From Psococerastis gibbosa (Eukaryota > Arthropoda > Insecta > Psocodea > Psocidae): a stretch of 64,000 nt of DNA. Where the stretch lies: assembly GCA_963971405.1 (NCBI GenBank), contig OZ020484.1, forward strand, positions 26,992,770 to 27,056,769, given 5' to 3'. Position numbers and translations under genes: made by a program. Position 1 is the first letter of the stretch; the number at the start of each line of letters is the position of its first letter. Below, in pieces: positions 56,448 through 64,000 of the stretch. The notes under the pieces were generated by a model. That model did not search any database, was not told the DNA's origin, and worked only from the letters and a program-made list of their open reading frames with translations.

Positions 56448-56680
56448 AATTTTAGTTTGTTTGTTTGTGATTTTACTCTTTGATCATTGATTCAATTTTA
56501 TTTTATTATTATTATTATTTTATTTTAATTTTAACTATGACATAGAGAAAAACAAAAATTTCCGTCAATGTTTTGCATTCTGCAATGAGAGGTCGGTGGA
56601 AACCCCGCCTTTATTAATGATATCTGCTACCACGTCAACGTATGTGCATTCTGCAATGAGAGGTCGGTGGAAACCTCGCC

Positions 56681-57385
56681 TTTGTGACACGAACTGTTAT
56701 TACAGTATGGGGAGTTATAAGTCTCCTAAAAATACCTATTATAGATTATTAACCTGCTCGGCCTACGCTGGCCCCAGAGCCATTCTGCCGCTTCCGTAAA
56801 CACTCCAACACCTGTTCTGACTGGGGCTCTATATTAGACAGATATTGTCATCCGCCATGTTGTATCCATTATAAGTCTGGTGTATAAGCCAAGCATTGTG
56901 TGTTTTTATTACTATTTATTACTATTTTACCTATTTATTTTTAGAAATTTATCGTTGTTTATTTATTATTATTTAAAAAACGTGCTAAAAATTAGAGAAG
57001 TGTTTAATAAAAAATTACTAAAACGGGTATTATTTTTTTTCAATGTTTTTCAATCTTATACTTTTCTTACAATACTTACCATATAGGAAATATGGGATAC
57101 AACATGGCGGATGACAATACCCGGGTATATAGTGCCTTAGTTCTGACATAACAAAAGGGAAATAACTTCTCGTTATTGTGTAACTCAAGTCAACCTCCCA
57201 CTTCAGAATACTCTGAGAACAGTTTGAATTGACAACAACATGAGCGCAAAACCGGAAGGGCAAAAAGCGCTGTTTAAAAAAAACATATTTATAGATTCTG
57301 GCAGTCCAATCAGTTTACACTTCAGACTATGGCTAAAAAGTCGCGGTGCTTCTGATAACTGGTGGAATCCATCAAATTCTACTCA
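56681..57385. other. No gene seen
   Basis: AT-rich. TTATCATCCGCCATGTTGTATCC-like words at about 56845-56870 and 57095-57118 form an inverted pair about 230 bases apart, perhaps a further MITE. Confidence 0.4.
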
Positions 57386-57657
57386 GGCGCCCATTCCACC
57401 GGCAAATTTATTCACTAAAATTCACTTGTGTTTTGAGATTTTTTGTGTGTTTTATTTTAAGGAGACTATTGTGTAGATACTTATCTATTATAAATTAAGT
57501 TTTAATATTATTAATGATGTCTGCTACCATATTATAATTTAACGTATAATAGATAAGTTAAGTATCTACATAATAGTCTCCTTAAAATAAAACAAACAAA
57601 AAATCTCAAAACACAAGTGAATTTTAGTGAAGCAAATTTGCCGGTGGAATGGGCGCC
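57386..57657. mobile_element. Foldback MITE with family B-like ends
   Basis: Ends GGCGCCCATTCCACCGGC and GCCGGTGGAATGGGCGCC, exact 18-base inverted repeats and close to family B ends. Arms pair almost fully (AAATTCACTTGTGTTTTGAGA, TAAGGAGACTATTGTGTAG). The short loop contains GATGTCTGCTACCA, a family B word. No target duplication seen. Confidence 0.8.
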
Positions 57658-58059
57658 GCAATGGTGGAAACAAAACCCGAAAACCAGCAATGCTGTTACA
57701 TATAATTATAAAATTCGGACTAACCTTAAAACCTACAGGTATGGAGTCCAATATTTGAGCGTATGCTACAATGCTGATGAGAGCAAGTCATTGGGATGAA
57801 CCGTTACTCTCAGCATCCCAGGATTGTCATCTGCGTAACTGTAAATAATAAAGAAAAGTGGAACATCAGTAATTTTAATCATAAAACCTCGAGACTGCGG
57901 TTCTCACTTAATTTATTGAATTCTTGTTTCGGTCTAAAGCTTGCCTGTCTGGTTCACTGCTGTGCCCAAATAATTATAGTTCTCGACTCGCTTCAACCTA
58001 CCACTTTCATTTGCAGTAATTTATGGTATATAATACAGTCATGAAAGATTGAAGAGTCG

Positions 58060-58115
58060 TCGTGGTTGAAGTCCCACCAAGTCCAGATTTTTCTTGATTC
58101 TCTAATTTCGGATGT
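58060..58115. repeat. Repeat shared with the region upstream of the Ly6 exon
   Basis: GTCCCACCAAGTCCAGATTT and TTCTTGATTCTCTAA resemble 26228-26270. Possibly the end of a tRNA-derived SINE; weak. Confidence 0.3.
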
Positions 58116-58137
58116 ATTATTATTTTTATATATGGTA

Positions 58138-59874
58138 TAATGGCAGATGCATATGCTGATGATATTCGAATTCTTGTCGTGGGGATCTTCCTCTCCACTA
58201 TATTCGAAATTATGCAAGGAGCTCTTGATACCGTTACCCGGTGGTGCGCAGATAAAGAACTAGGGGTCAACCCCCAAAAGACGGAAGTTGTTCTTTTCAC
58301 AAGAAAAAGGAAATTAGGCGTGTTGCCTACTTTGACCATGGAGGGACAAGTGCTGAAAATAACTGACAGGGTTAAATACCTAGGTGTGATTCTGGACAAG
58401 AAGCTCACTTGGAAATGTCACTTGGAAGCCTGTATTCGGAAAGCAACACTGGTTTTCTACAGAATCAGACGTCTCTTTAGTGCGACATGGGGATTAAAAC
58501 CCAGGATAGTTCGCTGGTTGTAGATTGGTGTTATAAGACCGATCATAACGTATGGTTGTATTGTATGGTGGAGACGGGTTGAGGTGCTCTCTGCACAAAA
58601 AAGTCTGCAACAACTTCAACGGATGGTATGCATTGGAGCGACAGGGGCCAAAAGAACCACGCCCACAGCATCACTAGAAGTCCTGCTTTACATACCACCA
58701 CTGCACATTTTCTTAAAGCTCCAAGCTTTAGTTGCTAAATATCGGCTCAAGACGATGGGGGCTTGGAAGGCTGAGCTACCGGTCAGATGCGGTGATGTAG
58801 GGAACATGCCCCAAGATAAGACTTCAGTCAAGGCATCCCCAGATGACTGTTTTAAGATAAGATTACCGGAAAGACATGAGTGGAATGACAATAGGCCGAG
58901 GTTCTTATCGTCGGATACAATAGTCTATTTTACGGATGGGTCCCTAATGGGAGGCAAGGCAGGGGCTGGTGTATTTTGCGAGTATCCTCCCGGTTCGGTT
59001 TCCATTTCATTAGGAAGGTATGTATCCGTATTCCAGGCTGAACTGTTTGCCATTAGATGCGCACTTGAACTGTGTGGCACGCTACAGGACTGCACGAAGG
59101 TGGCCGTATGCTCAGATAGTCAGGCAGCCATCCTGGCTCTTAGCTGTCCGACAGTGGCGTCTGGCCTGGTCGCTGAATGTAGAAGAGCTGGACTGGAACT
59201 AGAAAAACGGCGCATATCTGTAGAGATTCTGTGGGTTCCAGGGCACGCTGGAATCGACGGCAACGAGCGAGCTGATGAACTAGCTAGAAAAGGCTCAACG
59301 GATAGCCCTATAGGGCCCGAACCTATTCTCCCCTTAGGATTGGCAGTTTTTAAGAGAACTCTCGTCAACAGTCTTTATAAAGAACTTGAAACAGTATGGC
59401 GGTTAACTCCCACATTGCGTACATCGAAGTTGTTCATCTACCCTCAGAAAGGATGGGGGTTACATAAACTGAATGTCGGTAGAGAGACGGCTCGAACGAC
59501 CGCAGCCCTGGTTACTGGGCATGGTTTGCTCAGAGCCCACATGGCCAAATTGGGTCATGAAGGTCCTACCATCTGCCGGCACTGCAATGAGGCTGACGAA
59601 ACCGCGGAGCACGTGGTTGGGCACTGTCCAGCCCTGTGGCGGGCGCGGTTGGACTGTTTTGGGGCTGCCTACATCGACCAAGTCGATCTGATTGACTTGC
59701 CATTGAAGGACATGGTTGTCTTCGCTAACAAGGTTAAGCTGCTGTTTTTCAACAGTTAATTAATTGGCTAAGGGCATAGTTTGAATGATTGGGATGTGAT
59801 CCCAATAATTATGCTGTTCAAAGGGTCCCCAGACCTATGTCAGCTCAACCTTCTAAATAATAATAATAATAATA
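58138..59874 (+). mobile_element. 5'-truncated LINE with RNase H and zinc knuckle (I/R1/LOA-like)
   Basis: Starts inside the reverse transcriptase at the catalytic AYADDIRILV (58149 on), continues with GVNPQKTEVVLFTRKRK and VKYLGVILDKKLTW, meets one in-frame stop (TAG at 58520), and then stays open from about 58523 to the stop at 59757. RNase H residues are all visible: Asp in VYFTDGSLMGGKAGAGV, Glu in FQAELFAIRCALE, Asp in CSDSQAAILAL, Asp in GNERADELARKG. A C-x2-C-x8-H-x4-C knuckle, CRHCNEADETAEHVVGHC, follows. The 3' UTR is about 95 bases and ends in an (AAT)n tail (59856-59873). RNase H plus TAA-type tail point to the I/LOA side. The tail abuts the Smr exon of the N4BP2-like gene. Confidence 0.88.
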
Positions 59875-62675
59875 CCCCAATCGACGTTCGCGCAGCCGCT
59901 TCTCGATGACTGGCTTAATACGCGACCGGCCGTCGCGACTGCGCAGTCCTCTACCAGTAATCAGCAGCAACTCCGCTCTGCCGGCCTGCAGGTTGGCTAT
60001 GTGATGGTCAAGAAACAGGTCAATGACCTGGAGTGCCTCGTGGACGAGCAGGAAATGCAGGTCGATTGTCGTCGACAGTTTCTTGGAGCCGGAGAAGAAC
60101 TCCACGGGAATACATGTCTTTGTCTTGTAATGGATCTTCTCCGAAACTTCTCGTGCCTGCAATGGTAAACATCTTCCACTAATCTGAGGCTTCAAGAATT
60201 ATTTGCTGTGGTATTACTGCAATCCAATCATCCAGGCGGATTTAGGACTTTGCTTGGGGGGCGGGGGGGGGGGGGTGGATCGCCCTAGACCGCAATTGTA
60301 AATTGTGATGGTATCATATGTATATACGATGTTATGAGAAAACAAAAGCAAAGTCTAAGTCAAGCGAGAAAAAAAAGAGTAAAACTATTCCAATTATAGA
60401 ATAAAGTGAGTTAAAAATCACCTTTTGGATTCATAGCTCATTCAAATTCTAATGTCGTATTATATTGATAACTGGATAATTGCGTGGAAGAACGCTCTCA
60501 AAGCTCTCTCCTATTTATACGTTAGTATGAGGAAAGTTTTCTCATGGTGAAAATTATCAATTTCGAGATTTTAACGGATTTACATGTTTTGAGGCCCAGC
60601 AGTAACCCAAAAAAAGTTTCTGGAAATCGGCTCTAACGATTTCTTTTAAATGCAAATACTCCTTAATAATGTAAACAAACCCTCTGGCCGCCTGCCCCAT
60701 CATAGTTTGCTTCAAGAGACAAAAAAAATAAAAAAGCTCAATAAAATAAGAAAACAATATTTTTCGCGAGAACCTTTTTATCGATGCTACCAAATTTCAA
60801 AGTAACTTTTCCCAGAAAAAGTTATGGTTTTGTAGAAAAAATTATTTTTTGAAGAAACTATTGATATTATTGCATTGCATCGCATACCATGTTATTACGA
60901 GTATAGGAATTATTGTGTAGTATTATATGGGACTGTCCATTCCATTCTATGCAATTCTCTTATCGATTAATCCAGTCGAGGCATTAGGTCAATCATTTAC
61001 CATAGATATATAGGCTAATTATATATTTTGGTAAATATACTCAAGGATAATTATAGGAAAGCATGTACAGGTTCACCCGTACCGGTTCTTTAGAATTTTT
61101 ATGTCCTGGGTAAAACCCTGGAGATTCATCTCTCGTGGTGTAAGGTCAGCATCTTCCCTCTTCTCACCTGTGCGAAGATTGCCTGACCTCACATCCTTCC
61201 TACTAGCCCAAACTATCAGCTGATCTGCTTAAACACTTTCAGTGGATTCAGGACGTACTGCTTAGGCGCAAATTCCACCGACCTCGATTGTGATAGTGAT
61301 ATTGACGTGGTAGCAGACATTTTTAGACTGTCTTTAATGCGCCTTTGGAAAAACTCATTTACGAAATGGTTACCATGTTTATATATTTTCACATTCTTCT
61401 ATTATATTGTCTTTCAAGTTCGCTATGATTCTTGGAAGCCCTCACTGACGATCGCTCGCTGCGAAAGAGGGGATATATCGGCGCTGCCATGGGACTCGAG
61501 CCGCAACGTGGCGAGGCAGGCCGCAGTTGCGATATATGGTTGAAATGTAGGGAAACTCGAAGGGTTGCTGAACAAAAGGGGGACACCCCATCCCCCCAGC
61601 CGCTTTAGTTATTACTCATATTCGACTGTATCCGTCGACATAGTATGAATACCTTACAGTACTTCCACTTCTCTCACACACTTTAATTTGGTTATCATCC
61701 AGTAAAAACCACAACCAAACCTTTCTCCGTGCTGGCTCTTCTTCAAGTGATCGGAATCATCAATCTGCGAGACAGGTCTACAACTTTCTGCAGGGAAGCC
61801 GATAAGCAGCTACCTATACTTAGTTTAGCTGCAGACCGATCTCACTCCTAATTACCCGGAAAAGTCATCACTTAACTTAGTTTTAACAGATTTGGATCAT
61901 GCTATGACCAAATGAAGGGGGAAAACTACCAAGTGGTGCATAAGAGCGTCACAGTGGATTCAAACCGGATGATCACATTCGCTATACAGTATGTAGGATA
62001 TACATATGATGAAAACCGAGGTTTCAACTTGGGGAGTCCGATACTTACTTACTTAACGTGTCCAGGCGGAACACGTTTTATGGGTTGTCCAGTAGGTAGC
62101 GGCCTGGATGGCCTTGTTGTTAGCTTCTGCTAGGTCAGCAGCTGTGTAAGGTGAAGGCAGCAGTCGGCATACCAGCATGTGTGCCGCGTCTTGGGTCTCT
62201 CTGCATTCGCATGCCGTGTCGTTTTCAGCGATGAAGCCCCATCTGGCAGTGGTGGTTTTTCAGAGAGGAGCACCAGTTCTTAGTCGGTTGAGGGTGCGCC
62301 AGATTGGGTATGGAAGATTGTGGCCCGCCATCAGTTCTTCTTTTGGCTCAATCACTTGGGGGTGGAACCGCTTCCGATGTGCGGTATCCACACCCCTGTT
62401 TAAGAATACCTACCAATTATGGAACAATTGATTGTTATGTTCATTGCTCCCATAACATTAGAAGAAAGACTTACCATTGCAAAATAACTTGCAGCGACGG
62501 AATGATTCTTCTTCTGATTAGCTTCTTGTCCTTGAGCACGATAAAATTGGCGACGCTCAAACAAATTCTGAATTTCAAGTCTGAAGGCAGATGGATCAAT
62601 AACCAGTACGTCTGAGGCGCGGCGGTTCTTGGAAGTCTCACTGACCACCACGATCGGCTTCTCTCCCCCTGGCAC
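59875..62675 (-). CDS. N4BP2-like protein: DUF1771 and Smr domains, last exons, cut by a LINE
   Basis: Exon 62675-62475 (TTTCAG acceptor, GTAAG donor, 67 codons, phase 0) encodes DPSAFRLEIQNLFERRQFYR and QGQEANQKKNHSVAASYFAM, the start of a DUF1771 helix pair. The next exon starts at 60156 after CATTGCAG, AREVSEKIHYKTKT, then the Smr domain: STTIDLHFLLVHEAL, VIDLFLDHH, LLITGRGLRSRDGRSRIKP, VIEKRLRERRLG. The Smr motifs L/I-DLH and TGRG are intact. N4BP2 relatives bind nucleic acid or cut it through Smr and recruit E3 ligases. After RRLG the frame runs into the LINE's (ATT)n tail read backwards, giving six Tyr and a stop at 59845, so about 12-15 usual C-terminal residues, the last strand, are missing. 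The 2.3 kb intron holds elements A, D, B, a LINE and a G-run MITE. Upstream exons lie beyond 62.7 kb. Confidence 0.82.
60228..60290. repeat. G-run MITE remnant in the N4BP2-like intron
   Basis: CCAGGCGGATTTAGGACTT, TGCTTGGGGGG and a G run (60262-60275). Same design as other G-run repeats in the window; only one end is recognisable. Confidence 0.4.
60503..61091 (+). repeat. Family A element, copy 5, diverged and shortened
   Basis: Starts GCTCTCTCCTATTTATACGT, shares CGAGATTTTAACGGATTTAC, CATAGTTTGCTTC and the end GTACCGGTTCTTT with copies 1-4 but lacks the GTCTGTCTGT block and the C run. The oldest copy by divergence. Confidence 0.7.
61136..61943 (-). repeat. Family D repeat, copy 2 (reverse)
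   Basis: Reverse complement of 55135-55918, from GTGTAAGG to CCAAGTGGTGCATA. Shared words are ACTTTCAGTGGATTCAGGAC, GCTGATCTGCT, GATTTGGATCATGCTATGAC. The internal hairpin is conserved (GACAGGTCTACA and TGCAGACCGATC, about 61772-61848). Interrupted at 61265-61343 by a family B-like fragment. Confidence 0.65.
61265..61343. repeat. Small family B-like insertion in family D copy 2
   Basis: Follows TTA. Starts GGCGCAAATTCCACCGACC, then GACGTGGTAGCAGACATTTTT, and ends TTTAATGCGCC. The two ends are only partly complementary. Confidence 0.55.
62041..62405 (-). pseudogene. LINE 3' fragment in the N4BP2-like intron
   Basis: Minus-strand frame reads LPYPIWRTLNRLRTGAPL, a stop, KTTTARWGFIAENDTACECR, then DAAHMLVCRLLPSPYTA and ends TYWTTHKTCSAWTR before a stop. 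The NRLRTG block and the C-x-C...H...C knuckle are standard for the C-terminus of several arthropod LINEs. The tail is TTAAGTAAGTAAGTAT (62041-62057 on +). One stop in about 110 codons; moderately old. Confidence 0.75.
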
Positions 62676-63236
62676 CTGAAATTTAGGATTCTTCCGTCTA
62701 TACCAAACATCCATTTGTATCGTCAGTCTAAGTCACACGCTCGATGACTAATAAACTCTGGACAAAGAAACCCTAGAGTGCGAAGAAGATAAGAAAACAG
62801 CAGCTGAGTCACTTCCCTGTGTGAGCCTGTGTGTTTGGCAACAACTCTGAAGGTAATAATGATAAATTTTATGTCAGAAAAAAAGCACGTACTCAAAGCA
62901 GTGAAGACTCAGTACAAGATTCTGAACAGTTTAGCGAGGCCAATTATTCTCATGGTGGTGAGGTTTACATAAATATTCTCCCATATTGTATTTTGTATAT
63001 TAATTGTACATACAGTATACAATAAGTACTTGCATTTGACTCTTTATTGGGTTTTGATAAGCATGTTTAATTTTTCTGAATGATTGTCCACAAACAATTA
63101 GGTAGTACAGACGCACAGTGGATCATATACAGGCTCCTCGTTGATGCAATTAAAAGAATTTAGTCACTCTATCAACGATAATAAAATAAAGAATAGATCG
63201 CGCCTAACCATAAGCTAAGTATTACCGATAGCGGGC
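62676..63236. other. Presumed intron of the N4BP2-like gene
   Basis: No further exon recognised in this stretch; AT-rich. Confidence 0.4.
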
Positions 63237-63572
63237 AAACGTAGGGGGAAATGTCAAAGGTAATGTGACCATGTTGTGGGGATGCAAGCCAGGTGGGTCA
63301 CGAGGCCATTCACAGCTCATCCAATGATGCAGCAAAATGTTGTGACTGAGATTAAGCTTGGAGGATCTCGCCTTAAGCTACAGTGAAAATAACGCTATTA
63401 AGAGTGCCCTGGACCCAAGGTCGTGCGCAGAACGTACTGCACCTTACTCTGTTGTAAACCCTGTCTGCTGGATTGTTCATTTGTTTTTCAATTGTCGCGA
63501 TTTTCTTTTTTTGTAACCCTACAAACTCGGTAATATTTCTATTGACCACATTTGACACTTCCCCCTACGTTT
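63237..63572. mobile_element. Nonautonomous element with 25-base inverted ends
   Basis: AAACGTAGGGGGAAATGTCA and TGACACTTCCCCCTACGTTT are inverted repeats with one mismatch that extend a few bases further (AAAGGTAATGTG against CACATT). Total 336 bases. No coding frame and no clear target duplication. Confidence 0.65.
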
Positions 63573-63855
63573 CACCTCTCTCTGTGTTCTTTACAAAGCG
63601 AGTTACATTTCAATAGTACATTATGAGGCTTCGGCGTGACCAGAGAAATATTTTTTATTAACCGAATTTCTCTCATATCCGAGTCTCTACTAACCAAGTT
63701 ATATTGCATATGGATATCTCTTCAAATCAACAAGCTATTGGCTTTACCTGAAACACATGTTGTCACCGGACCAGTTGGCATTTGTTCCCAAAGACGGTGT
63801 AAACTACCAACTTCTACGATCTTAAATTATTACTGTATTCACTCCTGCGACTTAC

Positions 63856-64000
63856 TTGAGCATTTTTAATGTGGCATTGAGCATTGGAATCCGCAGAAGA
63901 AGCAGCCTGGGGAGGTCCGTAAACCTTAGTCAAGACTTCTAACGTTCGCCGGAGAGACCTGCCTTCATTGCGGTAGAACTGAATAAGCGTATCTTTTCCA
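63856..64000 (-). CDS. Possible partial exon at the window edge
   Basis: The minus strand is open from the edge to a CAA/GTAAGT donor: KDTLIQFYRNEGRSLRRTLE, then VLTKVYGPPQAASS and CHIKNAQ. FYRNEGRSLRRTLEVL looks like a helix-turn-helix start as found in some mariner-type transposases, which would make it transposon-derived, but the similarity is weak. It might instead be an upstream exon of the N4BP2-like gene. Confidence 0.3.

Larger units (their letters stand above)
54755..56680. mobile_element. Family B MITE, copy 6, split by a family A element
   Basis: Left half 54755-54947 from GGCGGGGTTTCCACCGACC after TAA, with the inner end at about 54827. Right half 56448-56680, inner end at about 56609, outer end CCTCGCC at 56680. 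The break is at GCCATTTTT/AATTTTAG, where uninterrupted copies read GCCATTTTTTAATTTTAG. In this copy the right half also has an ATT microsatellite expansion (56505-56535). Confidence 0.85.

Noticed and set aside
1-64000. CRISPR array, bacterial operon, or LTR/viral-type element
   Set aside because: No regularly spaced short repeats, no ribosome-binding-site-led gene rows, and no paired LTRs, gag/pol order or capsid gene that could be supported by reading.

Overview
The window is an AT-rich, transposon-dense stretch of an animal nuclear genome, most likely an insect. The evidence for eukaryotic DNA is short exons with GT/AG borders, a GPI-anchored Ly6-type gene, CCDC174 and DUF1771-Smr homologues, RNase H-bearing LINEs, mariner and Harbinger-type transposons, and hundreds-of-bases MITEs. 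I cannot fix the species; a polyneopteran insect is a guess. I saw no bacterial genes, no rRNA or tRNA gene, no CRISPR array, and no LTR, retroviral or Polinton element that I could support. Layout, left to right. 1-26 kb holds essentially only repeats: several MITE families (called A to G here), decayed LINE 3' ends, a 2.7 kb foldback element at 12.7-15.4 kb, and a 5'-truncated LINE with a long open frame that sits inside a family B MITE at 24-25.6 kb with its target duplication intact. 26.3-27.5 kb carries the last two coding exons of a secreted Ly6/uPAR GPI-anchored protein (+); its intron holds a long hairpin built around a hammerhead-like ribozyme core, and a second, weaker core lies at 30.5 kb. 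A decayed mariner transposase is at 29.2-29.8 kb. CCDC174 (-) has its first two exons at 32.9-34.4 kb. A complete 9.4 kb ISL2EU-type DNA transposon (34.6-44.0 kb) follows, with AT target duplication, short terminal inverted repeats, a four-exon YqaJ-like nuclease gene (+, frameshifted) and a three-exon THAP-DDE transposase gene (-, open throughout). It is itself loaded with smaller transposons. On its right is a three-exon gene (+, 44.7-47.4 kb) for a disordered, basic protein I do not recognise. 47.5-58 kb is again repeats, including a three-level nest (D inside A inside B) at 54.8-56.7 kb. 58.1-59.9 kb is a LINE carrying RNase H, whose A/T-rich tail abuts the Smr-domain exon of an N4BP2-like gene (-), and whose DUF1771 exon is at 62.5-62.7 kb. 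The main interpretive points are these. Without the ISL2EU element CCDC174 and the unknown nuclear gene would lie head to head with start codons about 0.9 kb apart, so the transposon appears to have been inserted into a shared divergent promoter. Family B MITEs have a second set of terminal repeats inside the first. The Smr exon of the N4BP2-like gene loses its last residues at a LINE tail. Hammerhead-like folds point to Penelope- or retrozyme-type retroelements having been active here.
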